From: SCRA01 sp035533275
Lineage (GTDB): Bacteria > Vulcanimicrobiota > Vulcanimicrobiia > Vulcanimicrobiales > SCRA01
DNA: 35,327 nt
Assembly: GCA_035533275.1 (NCBI GenBank)
Contig: DATLUD010000069.1
Location: forward strand, 1 to 35,327
Reading direction: 5' to 3'
Part shown: positions 1 to 8,188 of the stretch, piece after piece
Layout of the letters: each line of letters starts with the position of its first letter
How positions within the stretch are numbered: the first letter of the stretch is position 1
The notes under the pieces: generated by a model
Told to the model about the DNA's origin: nothing
The model's database searches: none
Seen by the model: the letters and a program-made list of their open reading frames with translations, nothing else
Made by a program: the position numbers and the translations under genes

Positions 1-209
1 CAAAAATATACGGCATCTCTGCCACATACCCTCAACCAACTCGTTGAATTGTTTCCGTACGTCTTTGACATCTCTGCCAAAGGCGCCCGAGAACCCACAG
101 ACTTTATGCGCTTCTGTCCTGTTCAGTTTTCAAGGAGCCGCTCGATTTGAAGGCCGGGGAACCGGCACTCCCCGGCACCTTAGCGGTGCCGGCCTCGAGC
201 ACGCACCGT
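1..209 (-). promoter_or_regulatory. Probable rRNA operon leader with boxA and hairpins
   Basis: Transcribed leftward from the promoter at 239-210. The RNA first meets two overlapping, mutually exclusive hairpins: CCGGCACC/GGTGCCGG (172-179 with 185-192) and GCCGGGG/CCCCGGC (153-159 with 170-176). Next comes GCTCCTTGAAAACTGAACAG (about 119-138), which resembles the boxA antitermination element of rRNA leaders in Firmicutes and Actinobacteria. Further on, TGGCAGAGATG occurs twice (near 69-81 and 14-24), each time able to form a short stem capped by a GAGA tetraloop. A T-rich run ends at the window edge. No rRNA gene is inside the window; a 16S gene a short way left of base 1 is inferred from this leader. 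Confidence 0.7.
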
Positions 210-239
210 AGTATACGACGGCGCGAAGCGAGAAGTCAA
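210..239 (-). promoter_or_regulatory. Sigma70-type promoter, probably for an rRNA operon
   Basis: The minus strand carries TTGACT (239-234), an 18-nt spacer and TATACT (215-210). The -35 hexamer contains the TGA stop codon of trpA (238-236), so the promoter begins inside the last codons of the trp operon. It directly precedes the boxA-containing leader. The promoter of rpsL (28277-28248) has the same -10 hexamer and the same 18-nt spacer. Confidence 0.75.
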
Positions 240-1036
240 GCCTTGCGCGCGGCGATTTTGAGCGACGCGACGAACGCCCGCGCGGCCGCCGCTGCGTCGC
301 TTGCGCGACGTCCAACGATCGCGTCGATCAACGCGCTGCCGACGATCACTCCATCGGCGACGGAGCCGATCGCTTCGACGTGCTCGGCTTTGGATATCCC
401 AAACCCGACCGCGAGCGGCAGGCCGGTCACCTTGCGAAGGAGGCGGACCTGCTCGACAACCGGAGCGGGATCGAGACCGCCGGCTCCGGTGACTCCCATC
501 CTTGAAACCACATAGAGGAAGCCATCGGATGCAGCGGCGATCGAGGCCGCCCGGTCGATGGACGTCGTCGGGGCCACGAGCTGCGTCAAGCCGAGACCGC
601 GCGCCCGCAGGTCGCTGCGCAGAGCGTCGCACTCCTCGAACGGGAGATCGGGGACGATGGCTCCGAGCGCCCCGGCAGCCGCCAGGCGAGCGGCAAAGCG
701 AGCATGGCCGTACCGCTCGACGGGGTTGGCGTAGCCGAAGGCGATGAGCGGGACCCGGCCCTCGCCTCCCAAGCGGTCGATCAGGTCGAGCACCCCTTCG
801 AAGGAGATGCCTCCCTCGAGCGCCCGCTGGGCGGCGGCCTGAATGGTCGGGCCATCGGCCAAGGGGTCGCTGTAGGGAATCCCGAGCTCCACGGCATCGG
901 CCCCGGCCTCACCCAGGGCGCGCACCACGGCAAGGGTGGTCTCCGCGTCGGGATCGCCCGCCATCACGTAGGGGATCAGCGCGGGGCGGCCTTCTCGGCG
1001 CGCCCGCGCGAAGATCTCGGCGTAGCGATCGCTCAC
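236..1036 (-). CDS. trpA: Tryptophan synthase alpha subunit
   Basis: A protein of 266 aa that cleaves indole-3-glycerol phosphate to indole and glyceraldehyde 3-phosphate; indole is channelled to TrpB in the alpha2beta2 complex. It is a single TIM barrel of normal length. The catalytic acids are visible as Glu50 (ADAVELGIPYSDP) and Asp61 (PLADGPT); the phosphate-binding GFGIS and GSAL loops are near the C-terminus. The start is GTG, overlapping the trpB stop as GTGA, the same coupling used at trpF, trpC and trpD. It is the last gene of trpEGDCFBA, and its TGA lies inside the -35 box of the following promoter. No terminator follows it. Confidence 0.97.
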   Translation of the reverse strand: MSDRYAEIFARARREGRPALIPYVMAGDPDAETTLAVVRALGEAGADAVELGIPYSDPLADGPTIQAAAQRALEGGISFEGVLDLIDRLGGEGRVPLIAFGYANPVERYGHARFAARLAAAGALGAIVPDLPFEECDALRSDLRARGLGLTQLVAPTTSIDRAASIAAASDGFLYVVSRMGVTGAGGLDPAPVVEQVRLLRKVTGLPLAVGFGISKAEHVEAIGSVADGVIVGSALIDAIVGRRASDAAAAARAFVASLKIAARKA

Positions 1037-2223
1037 AGGCGGACCCCCTCGAGCGCCGCCACCTGCATCACGTCCTTGTCTCCCCGTCCCGAGAGGTTCA
1101 CCACGATGACCCTCCGCGGATCGCTCTCGCGGGCCAGCCGCATGCCGTACGCGACGGCGTGCGCGCTCTCGAGCGCCGGCACGATCCCCTCCAGGCGCGC
1201 CAGCGAATGGAAGGCCTCGAGGGCCTCGTCGTCGTCGACGCCCACATACGTCGCGCGGCCGCTCTCCTTGAGGAACGCGTGCTCGGGACCCACCCCCGGG
1301 TAGTCCAGCCCAGCCGAGATGGAATGCGTCTCGCGGACCTGCCCCTCTTCCGTCTGGAGCACGTAGGAGCGCGAGCCGTGGAGGATGCCGACCGAGCCGG
1401 CCACCAGAGACGCCGCGTGCTCCTTTCCCGCCAGCCCGTGGCCGGCAGCCTCGACGCCCCAGAGACGGACGTCGGGGTCGCCGACGAATGCCGCGAAGAT
1501 TCCCATGGCATTGCTCCCGCCGCCCACGCAGGCGACGACGTCGTCGGGCAAGCGGCCGAGCTTCTCGAGCGACTGCGCGCGCGCCTCGTCGCCGATCACA
1601 CGCTGGAACTCGCGCACCATGAACGGATACGGATGGGCGCCGACCACGCTGCCGATCACGTAGAAGGTGTCGTCGGAGCTGGCGGCCCAGACCCGGAAGG
1701 CCTCGTTCGTGGCATCCTTGAGCGTCTGCGTGCCGCTCGTGACCGCGTGAACCGTTGCGCCCATCAGGCGCATCAGGTAGACGTTGAGCGCCTGCCGCTC
1801 CACGTCTTTCGCCCCCATGTACACCTCGACGGGAATGCCGAGCTTGGCGCCGATGGTCGCCGTCGCCACGCCGTGCTGACCCGCTCCGGTCTCGGCGATG
1901 ATGCGCTTGGCGCCCATGCGCCTGGCAAGGAGGCCCTGCCCCACGGTGTTGTTGATCTTGTGGGCACCCGTGTGGTTGGTATCCTCGCGCTTGAGGAAGA
2001 TGCGGGCCCCGCCGGAGCGCTCGCTCAAGCGGCGCGCCTCGTAGAGCGGCGAAGGACGGCCGACGTAGTCGGTCAAGAGCGAACGGTATTCGTGCCAAAA
2101 CAACGGGTCGGCGAACGCCTCGCGCATCGCGGCGTCCAACCGCTCGAGCGCCGCGTGGAGTACCTCCGGCACGTAACGGCCGCCGAAGCGGCCGAAGTAT
2201 CCCCGTTCATCAGGCTGCTGCAT
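1033..2223 (-). CDS. trpB: Tryptophan synthase beta subunit
   Basis: A protein of 396 aa, the PLP enzyme that condenses indole with serine to give tryptophan. The PLP lysine is Lys89 in NHTGAHKINN. The ETGAGQHG loop and the glycine-rich phosphate site CVGGGSNAMG are intact. Length and N-terminus (GYFGRFGGRYVPE) fit the TrpB1 family that pairs with TrpA. Its ATG lies inside trpF (14-nt overlap) and its stop overlaps the trpA GTG, so translation of the three genes is probably coupled. Confidence 0.98.
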   Translation of the reverse strand: MQQPDERGYFGRFGGRYVPEVLHAALERLDAAMREAFADPLFWHEYRSLLTDYVGRPSPLYEARRLSERSGGARIFLKREDTNHTGAHKINNTVGQGLLARRMGAKRIIAETGAGQHGVATATIGAKLGIPVEVYMGAKDVERQALNVYLMRLMGATVHAVTSGTQTLKDATNEAFRVWAASSDDTFYVIGSVVGAHPYPFMVREFQRVIGDEARAQSLEKLGRLPDDVVACVGGGSNAMGIFAAFVGDPDVRLWGVEAAGHGLAGKEHAASLVAGSVGILHGSRSYVLQTEEGQVRETHSISAGLDYPGVGPEHAFLKESGRATYVGVDDDEALEAFHSLARLEGIVPALESAHAVAYGMRLARESDPRRVIVVNLSGRGDKDVMQVAALEGVRL

Positions 2224-2827
2224 CGCTCTCCCTCACCGCGCGCACGAACGCGCGCATCAACTCCGGATCCTTGCGGCCGTCCCGCTCCACGCCGCTGCTG
2301 ACGTCCACGGCAAAGGGGCGCAGCCGGCGAATCGCCTCCCCCACGTTCTCCGCGCGCAAGCCCCCGGCCAGGGCGAAGCGCTCCGTGCCGCGCAGGTGCT
2401 CAAGCGCGCTCCACGGGAAGGGGCGCCCCGTGCCGCCGCGGCGCGCGGGATCGGCCGTGTCGAACATCACCAGCCCGCCCGCGCGGCGCACCGCCGCGTC
2501 GACGCTCGGCGCAGCGCCCCCCACGTGGACCACCTTGACGAACGGCCGCGCGAAGAACGCGCAGAACTCCGCCTCCTCGGCGCCGCAGAACTGGAGCACG
2601 TCGACGCCCGCGTTGAGGGCCGCCCAGACCTCCATCTGACTGGGGTCGACGAAGACGCCGACCAACGGCACCAGCGGCGGCACGGCTCGCCGGATCGACG
2701 TCACCTCGGCGAACGAGATGTGCCGCTCGGAAGGGGCAAGCACCACCCCGAGCGCGTCGGCGCCCGCCTCGACGGCCGCCTCGGCGTCCTCCGGGGTGCG
2801 CAGGCCGCAGATCTTCACGCGCGTCAC
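2210..2827 (-). CDS. trpF: Phosphoribosylanthranilate isomerase
   Basis: A protein of 205 aa catalysing the Amadori rearrangement of N-(5-phosphoribosyl)anthranilate to CdRP, the third step of tryptophan synthesis. The general base Cys7 (VKICGLR) and general acid Asp123 (MFDTAD) are present, as are the C-terminal phosphate loops (LAGGL, DVSSGVE). It starts with GTG overlapping the trpC stop (GTGA) and ends 14 nt inside trpB. It is a free-standing gene, not fused to trpC as in enterobacteria. Confidence 0.96.
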   Translation of the reverse strand: MTRVKICGLRTPEDAEAAVEAGADALGVVLAPSERHISFAEVTSIRRAVPPLVPLVGVFVDPSQMEVWAALNAGVDVLQFCGAEEAEFCAFFARPFVKVVHVGGAAPSVDAAVRRAGGLVMFDTADPARRGGTGRPFPWSALEHLRGTERFALAGGLRAENVGEAIRRLRPFAVDVSSGVERDGRKDPELMRAFVRAVRESDAAA

Positions 2828-3633
2828 CGCTCGGCCTGGACCCTCCCTCGGCCGCGCAGCTCGCGCAGCGCCGCCGTCGGATCGCTGCTGCGCATCAACG
2901 ACTCGCCGATCAAGAACGCCCGCGCCCCCGCGTCCCGCAACCGCGCCAACTGCTCGCTGCTGTGGAAGCCGCTCTCGCTGACCACCAGCACGTCGGCTGG
3001 GATGGCGGGCAAGAGCTCCTCCGTCACCGCGAGATCCACCAGGAAGGTGCGCAGATTCCGGTTGTTGATGCCCACGATGCGGGCCCCCGCGCGCAGCGCG
3101 CGTTCCAGCTCCGCCGCGTCGTGGACCTCCACGAGCGCGTCGAGCCGGTAGCGAGCGGCCTCGCGGATCAGCGCGGCCAGGCGCTCGTCGTCGAGCGCGG
3201 CCACGATCAGCAAGATGGCGTCGGCACCGCAGGCCGCTGACTGCGCGACCTGGTAGGCTTCCGTCAGAAAATCCTTGCGCAGGATGGGGCGGGTCGAGTT
3301 CGCGCGCACCACGTCGAGGAAGCCCAGCTCGCCGAGAAAGTGATCGCTCTCCGTCAAGACGCTGATCGCGTCGGCGCCCGCCGCCTCGTAGGCCGCGGCG
3401 ATGCGCGCCGGGTCGAAGTCGCGCACGATCAGACCCAGCGACGGTGAGGCGCGCTTGATCTCGGCGACGATGGCGAACTCCGCGCCGGGGGCCCGCAATG
3501 CCCCGGCGAAGCTGCGGCGCTCCCCCATGCGCGCGAGAGCGCGCTCGTGGAGCGCCTCCCACGGCTCCGCCGCACGGTCGCGCGCGAGCACCTTCGCCTT
3601 GGCCTCCAGCAAGCGCTGCAAGATGTCGTTCAC
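2824..3633 (-). CDS. trpC: Indole-3-glycerol phosphate synthase
   Basis: A protein of 269 aa that closes the indole ring (CdRP to indole-3-glycerol phosphate). Active-site signatures are AEIKRASPS (Lys60), RKDF (Lys120), LVEVHD (Glu169), NNRNL (Asn190-191) and VSESGF. Start GTG overlaps the trpD stop as GTGA, preceded by a GGAGGGGG-type ribosome-binding site. It is monofunctional and of normal family length. Confidence 0.97.
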   Translation of the reverse strand: MNDILQRLLEAKAKVLARDRAAEPWEALHERALARMGERRSFAGALRAPGAEFAIVAEIKRASPSLGLIVRDFDPARIAAAYEAAGADAISVLTESDHFLGELGFLDVVRANSTRPILRKDFLTEAYQVAQSAACGADAILLIVAALDDERLAALIREAARYRLDALVEVHDAAELERALRAGARIVGINNRNLRTFLVDLAVTEELLPAIPADVLVVSESGFHSSEQLARLRDAGARAFLIGESLMRSSDPTAALRELRGRGRVQAER

Positions 3634-4685
3634 CGTACCCCCTCCCTCGGCGCGTCGGCGGCTGCCCGGTCGGGCGCCCGCATCGCCTCGAGCACCGCGA
3701 GCGCCGCCCCTTGGGCGATGCTCCGGCGTGCCACCTCGAGGCCCTCGCGCAGATCTTGCGCCGCGCCGGCCACCTCGAGCGCGAGCCCGGCATTGAGCGC
3801 TACGACATCCGCGCGGGGACTCCGCTCTCCACGCAGGATCGACTCCAGAGCGCGGGCGTTCTCGGTCGCGTCGCCGCCGCGGAGGTCCCCGAGCTCGGCG
3901 CGGATGCCGTATTCCGCGGGATCGAGGCGCCGGTACTCGATGCCGCCGCCGCCGATGGCCGCCACGATCGCGGGGGCGGCGCCGGAGAGCTCGTCGACGC
4001 CGTCCAGCGAGTGCACCACAGCACCGCGCTCGCAGCCGAGACCCGCGAGCGCCTCGGCCACCAGCGTGACCAGCCGCTCCTGCGCCACGCCCAGCATCAG
4101 GCGCTGCACGCCCGCCGGATTCGTCAGCGGCCCCAAGATGTTGAAGATCGTCGGGACGCCGAGATCCCGCCGCACGGGCGCCGCGTTCTTCATCGCCGGG
4201 TGGAAGCGCTGCGCGAAGAGGAAGACCATGCGATCGGCGCGCAGGCGGCGCGCCGCCTCGTCGGGGTCCAGCGAAAGATCGACCCCCAGGGCCTCCAGCA
4301 CGTCGGCGCTGCCGCAACGGCTCGAAGCGGCCCGATTGCCGTGCTTGGCCACCGGGACGCCGGCGCCGGCGACCACCATCGCGGCAGCCGTCGAGATGTT
4401 GATGGTGTGGGCGCCGTCTCCGCCCGTGCCCACGACGTCGAGCACCAGCGGTAAGCCGTGCTCAACGCGCAATGCCCGCTCGCGCATCGCCCGTGCCGCG
4501 CCGACGATCTCGTCCGGCGTCTCACCCTTCATCGCCAGCGCCACCAAGAGCCCCGCCACGCGCGCCGGCGGCTCCTCGGCGTCCATCAAGCGGCCGATGG
4601 CCAGCGTCATCTCGTCGGCGGTCAGATCCTCGCCGCGCATCACCCGCCGCAGGAATCCGCTGATCGCCGGAGTCGCCCCGCTCAC
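3630..4685 (-). CDS. trpD: Anthranilate phosphoribosyltransferase
   Basis: A protein of 351 aa transferring the phosphoribosyl group of PRPP to anthranilate. The PRPP-binding GTGGD (86-90), followed by NIST and KHGNRAASSRCGSADVLEALG, is diagnostic, and the NILGPLTNP hinge is present. The N-terminus is a short helical domain. It starts with GTG overlapping the trpG stop (GTGA) and ends overlapping trpC. It is separate from trpG, unlike the enterobacterial trpGD fusion. Confidence 0.97.
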   Translation of the reverse strand: MSGATPAISGFLRRVMRGEDLTADEMTLAIGRLMDAEEPPARVAGLLVALAMKGETPDEIVGAARAMRERALRVEHGLPLVLDVVGTGGDGAHTINISTAAAMVVAGAGVPVAKHGNRAASSRCGSADVLEALGVDLSLDPDEAARRLRADRMVFLFAQRFHPAMKNAAPVRRDLGVPTIFNILGPLTNPAGVQRLMLGVAQERLVTLVAEALAGLGCERGAVVHSLDGVDELSGAAPAIVAAIGGGGIEYRRLDPAEYGIRAELGDLRGGDATENARALESILRGERSPRADVVALNAGLALEVAGAAQDLREGLEVARRSIAQGAALAVLEAMRAPDRAAADAPREGVR

Positions 4686-5293
4686 GGCGCTTCGCTCCGC
4701 TCGCGGGGGTGCTGCAGCACCGCCAGGAAGTTGGCGAAGATGCGCGAGCCGGCCTCGGTGAGCACGGACTCCGGGTGGAACTGCACGCCGTAGAGCGGCA
4801 ACTCCACATGCTCGATGCCCTGCAGGACGCCGTCGTCGCTCCACGCCACCGCGCGCAGCGCCTCGCCCAGCGACGCCTCCTCCACCGCCAGCGAGTGGTA
4901 CCGCGTGGCCGGGAAGGCCTGCGGCACCCCCGCGAAGAGGCGTCCGCCCCGGTGGCGGATGGCCGAGGTCTTGCCGTGGAAGAGCGCCGGCGCGTGAGCG
5001 ACGGCGGCGCCGAAGGCCTGCCCGAGCGCTTGGTGCCCCAGGCAGACGCCGAAGAGCGGCCGCCCCTCGCGCGCCGCGGCGCGTATCAACTCCACGCTGA
5101 TCCCGGCATCCTCCGGGCGTCCCGGCCCCGGACCCACCACGATGCCGGCGTCCCCGCGCGCCATCGCCTCTTCGACGCTCAGCGCATCGGCACGCACCAC
5201 CTCCACGTCCGCGCCGACCGCCGCCAGCGCGTGCGCGATGTTGTAGGTGAACGAGTCGTAGTTGTCCAGCAGCAGGACGCGCGGCGCTACCAT
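4682..5293 (-). CDS. trpG: Anthranilate synthase glutamine amidotransferase subunit
   Basis: A protein of 203 aa, a class I glutamine amidotransferase that supplies ammonia to TrpE. The triad is Cys84 (GVCLGHQ), His173 and Glu175 (VQFHPES); the N-terminal DNYDSFTYN and VGPGPGRP motifs are typical. It could also serve aminodeoxychorismate synthase (PabA role), as in many bacteria with a single copy; that is inference. It overlaps trpE by 7 nt and trpD by 4 nt. Confidence 0.96.
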   Translation of the reverse strand: MVAPRVLLLDNYDSFTYNIAHALAAVGADVEVVRADALSVEEAMARGDAGIVVGPGPGRPEDAGISVELIRAAAREGRPLFGVCLGHQALGQAFGAAVAHAPALFHGKTSAIRHRGGRLFAGVPQAFPATRYHSLAVEEASLGEALRAVAWSDDGVLQGIEHVELPLYGVQFHPESVLTEAGSRIFANFLAVLQHPRERSEAP

Positions 5294-6720
5294 GAGGCCA
5301 GTCCCAGCGACTCCGCGATGATGCGCGTCTTGTGGTGCACCTCGGCGTACTCCGCCTCGGGCTGCGAGTCGGCCACGATACCCGCCGCGGCTTGGAAGTA
5401 GACCCGCCCGTCACAGACGTGCGCGCTGCGCAGCGTGATGCACGAATCCATGTCGCCGTCGAAATCGAAGTGCGCGACGCTGCCGGCGTAGAACCCGCGC
5501 GCCACCGGCTCCAGCGTGTCGATGATCTGCATGGCGCGGATCTTCGGCGTTCCCGTCACGGTGCCGGCCGGAAAGGCCGCCGCGAAGAGATCCACGGCGT
5601 CGCGATCGGCGCGCAGCTCTCCCACCACGTTCGAGACGATGTGCATCACGTGGCTGTACTTCTCGATCGTCATCAGCTCGTCGACGCAGACGCTGCCGAA
5701 GCGGCAGACCCGGCCGAGGTCGTTGCGCGCCAAGTCCACCAGCATCACGTGTTCCGCGCGCTCCTTTGCGTCAGCTAGGAGCTCGCGCATCACGCGTGCC
5801 TCCGTCGCCGGGTCGTCATGCCGGGGGCGCGTTCCGGCCAGCGGACGCAAGCGCGCGGTCGTGCCGTCGAGGCGCACCAGGAACTCCGGCGAGGCTCCGA
5901 GCACCGCGCCGTAGGGCGTGTCCAAGAAGAACATGTACGGCGAGGGGTTCTTGGCCCGGACCATGCGGTAGAGGTCGAACGGCTCGCCGGAGACCGCCGC
6001 GTCGAAGCGAATCGAGAGCTGGAGCTGATAGACGTCGCCTTCGTAGATGGCGTGCTTCGCGCGCTCCACGCCCCGCAAGAACGCCTCGCGGGAGAGCGAC
6101 GGGCGCACCGGGCCCACGGCCGTGAATGCCCCCGGCAACGAGGGGCGAGTCCAGAGCAGCCGGCGCTCGTACTCCGCCAGGCGGGCCTCCACCTCGGCGC
6201 GCTCGGCGTCGTCGCGCGAGAACCCCACCAGCGTGAGCCGGTGGCTGAAATGGTCGAAGACCAGCCACGTGCCGGGAACCACGGCATAGATCATCGGCAG
6301 CGGGGCGTCGGCCGGAAGCGGGTCGCCGATGCGCTCGAGGGAACGCGCGAGATCGTAGCTGCACAACGCCACCACGCCGCCCGCGAACGGGAGCGCTTCG
6401 CGGTCCTCGACCTCGTAGCCGCGAATCAGCGCACGCAGGGAACCCAAGGTCGACGCCGCGTCGTCGCCGTCGAACGCCTGGGCCTCGAGGAAATCCAGTC
6501 CCAGGAAGCTGTAGCGCGAGATGCGCTCCGTTCCCTCGACCGACTCCAACAAGCACGCACGCCCCGGCTCAGCCAGGGCGTGGAATGCGGAAATCGGGGT
6601 GATGGCATCGGCCACAAACGCGCGCGTGGAGGCGCGCAAGGCCACGCGACCTCGCCGGTCTTCCTTGACGCCGCGATTGGCGCTGACGAAGTCGTTGCGC
6701 CGGGCGCGCGAGGCTTCCAC
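5287..6720 (-). CDS. trpE: Anthranilate synthase component I
   Basis: A protein of 477 aa converting chorismate to anthranilate with TrpG. The N-terminal part has the family pattern (ADAITPISAFHAL), and LLES followed by ten residues and Ser is the known tryptophan feedback-inhibition motif, so the enzyme is probably Trp-sensitive. The C-terminal chorismate-binding domain holds DLARNDLGRV, GTVTGTPKIRAM and the AGIVADSQPE end. The start is GTG, only 7 nt after the rplQ stop and without a clear Shine-Dalgarno sequence. There is no room for a leader peptide, attenuator, T-box or separate promoter in that gap. Confidence 0.96.
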   Translation of the reverse strand: MEASRARRNDFVSANRGVKEDRRGRVALRASTRAFVADAITPISAFHALAEPGRACLLESVEGTERISRYSFLGLDFLEAQAFDGDDAASTLGSLRALIRGYEVEDREALPFAGGVVALCSYDLARSLERIGDPLPADAPLPMIYAVVPGTWLVFDHFSHRLTLVGFSRDDAERAEVEARLAEYERRLLWTRPSLPGAFTAVGPVRPSLSREAFLRGVERAKHAIYEGDVYQLQLSIRFDAAVSGEPFDLYRMVRAKNPSPYMFFLDTPYGAVLGASPEFLVRLDGTTARLRPLAGTRPRHDDPATEARVMRELLADAKERAEHVMLVDLARNDLGRVCRFGSVCVDELMTIEKYSHVMHIVSNVVGELRADRDAVDLFAAAFPAGTVTGTPKIRAMQIIDTLEPVARGFYAGSVAHFDFDGDMDSCITLRSAHVCDGRVYFQAAAGIVADSQPEAEYAEVHHKTRIIAESLGLASW

Positions 6721-6727
6721 GACGATG

Positions 6728-7084
6728 CTAGCCGGTGACCAATTCCAGCAGCGAGATCTCCGCCGCGTCGCCCTTGCGCACGCCCACCTTGAGCACGCGC
6801 GTGTAGCCGCCGCTACGGTCCTTGAGCGCGGGCGCGATCTGATCGCACACCTTCTGCACCACCTGGGGATCCAGCAGATACGATGCCACCAGCCGGCGCG
6901 CGTGCAGGTCGCCCCGCCGCGCCGTGGTCAGGATCCGTTCGGCGATCTTGGAGACCTCTTTGGCCTTGGTGGTGGTGGTCTCGACCTTGCCGTGTAGCAG
7001 GAACGAAGTGGTCAAGTTCCGCAGCATCGCGCGCCGGTGCGAATCGGTACGCGAGAGGCGCTTGGAGGCTTTGTTGTGACGCAT
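6728..7084 (-). CDS. rplQ: 50S ribosomal protein bL17
   Basis: A protein of 118 aa with the bL17 signature (MRHNKASKRLSRT, HRRAMLRNL, STARRGD-like TTARRGD). It normally ends the alpha operon, but here trpE follows after 7 nt. It lies 17 nt downstream of rpoA. No terminator is visible after it, so transcription very likely continues into trp. Confidence 0.98.
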   Translation of the reverse strand: MRHNKASKRLSRTDSHRRAMLRNLTTSFLLHGKVETTTTKAKEVSKIAERILTTARRGDLHARRLVASYLLDPQVVQKVCDQIAPALKDRSGGYTRVLKVGVRKGDAAEISLLELVTG

Positions 7085-7101
7085 CGGGGGTCGTGAACTC
7101 C

Positions 7102-8031
7102 TTACGGCTGCCGGAGCGAGAGACCGCGCTCTTCCAGCTTTTCCTTGATCTCGTCGAGAGACTTCTTGCCGAAGTTGCGCATCTTGATGATCTCGTCTTC
7201 GGTCATGTCAAGCAGCTCGGAGACCTTCGAGATGCCGGCCCGCTTGAGGCAGTTGTACGAACGCACGGAGAGGTCGAGGGTCTCCACCGGGATGTCCCAC
7301 TCACTCTGCACGGGCTCGGCGACGGGCTGCTCCTCCGACGTGAAGTTCGCGAAGAGGGCGAACTGCTCGCGCAGGATCTTCGCCGCCGTGGAGAGCGCCT
7401 CGTCCGGCGTGATCGAGCCGTTGGTCTCGATCTCCAGCGTCAGGCGGTCGTAATCCGTCACCTGGCCGACGCGCGTGTCGTCGACGGAGTAATTGACCTT
7501 GCGGATCGGCGAGAAGATCGAGTCCATCGGGATGATTCCGATGAGGTGCTCGACGTTCTGCTGCTTGTCGGCGGTGACGTAGCCGCGGTGCTTCTCGACG
7601 CCGATCTCCATGGCGAGACGGCCGTCCTTCGAGTTGAGCGTGGCCAGGTGATAGCCCGGATCGAGGATCTCCACCTCGGCATCCTGCTGGATGTCGGCCG
7701 CAGTCACCTCGCGCGGGCCGCCCACGACCTGCAGCTGGAGCACCTTCGGCTCGTCCGCGGTCATCTTGATCGGCAGATTCTTGAGATTGAGGATCAGGTT
7801 GGTCACGTCCTCGACGACGCCGGGAATCGTCGAGAACTCGTGGAGGACGCCGTCGATCTTCACATAGGTGACGGCCGCCCCCGGAATCGAGGAGAGCAGC
7901 ACGCGGCGCAACGCGTTGCCGAGGGTCATGCCGAAACCGCGCTCGAGCGGCTCCACCACGAACTTTGCATAATTGTCCCGGCGCTCGCGGACCTCGATGG
8001 TCGCACCCTGCGCAATTTCCAACACGGACAT
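7102..8031 (-). CDS. rpoA: RNA polymerase alpha subunit
   Basis: A protein of 309 aa. The N-terminal domain used for dimerisation and core assembly (ERGFGMTLGNALRRVLLSS) is followed by a linker rich in Glu/Pro near residue 230 and the C-terminal DNA-binding domain (LSVRSYNCLKRAGI ... EIIKMRNFGKKSLDEI). It is slightly shorter than the E. coli protein but complete. The 5' side of the gene is separated from rpsD by a tandem copy of the two-hairpin repeat; ribosome binding can use GAGAGAAG or the repeat-derived GGGGAG further upstream. Confidence 0.98.
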   Translation of the reverse strand: MSVLEIAQGATIEVRERRDNYAKFVVEPLERGFGMTLGNALRRVLLSSIPGAAVTYVKIDGVLHEFSTIPGVVEDVTNLILNLKNLPIKMTADEPKVLQLQVVGGPREVTAADIQQDAEVEILDPGYHLATLNSKDGRLAMEIGVEKHRGYVTADKQQNVEHLIGIIPMDSIFSPIRKVNYSVDDTRVGQVTDYDRLTLEIETNGSITPDEALSTAAKILREQFALFANFTSEEQPVAEPVQSEWDIPVETLDLSVRSYNCLKRAGISKVSELLDMTEDEIIKMRNFGKKSLDEIKEKLEERGLSLRQP

Positions 8032-8048
8032 CTTCTCTCGCCCTTACT

Positions 8049-8116
8049 CCCCGCTCACTTCGTTCGCGGGGACCCCTGTTGTCTAAAAGGTTCCGGCGCA
8101 CTCGCGCCGGGTTGCA
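8049..8116 (-). repeat. Two-hairpin dispersed repeat, copy A1
   Basis: In plus orientation it starts with CCCCGC, which pairs with GCGGGG to form the first stem. ACCCC, a short variable part, AAAGGTT and the second stem-loop CCGGCGC-ACTC-GCGCCGG follow, ending in GTTGCA. The first stem faces the rpoA start (8031) and supplies a GGGGAG 15 nt upstream of it. It is the first unit of a tandem pair. Confidence 0.85.
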
Positions 8117-8179
8117 CTCGCTTCGTTCGCGGGGACCCCTGTTGTCTAAAAGGTTCCGGCACACTCGCGCCGGGTTGCG
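8117..8179 (-). repeat. Two-hairpin dispersed repeat, copy A2 (tandem)
   Basis: A 63-bp tandem duplicate of 8054-8116 differing at three positions. It lacks the leading CCCC arm, so only the second hairpin (CCGGCAC-ACTC-GCGCCGG) is complete. Its single stem mismatch would be a G-U pair in the minus-strand RNA. It sits next to the rpsD stop. Confidence 0.85.
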
Positions 8180-8188
8180 CTAGTCTCG

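Noticed and set aside
236..2098. Single open frame joining a trpB-region sequence to trpA, suggesting a trpB-trpA fusion
   Set aside because: Only the trpA part is meaningful in that frame; trpB is intact in another frame (1033-2223) and trpA has its own GTG overlapping its stop.
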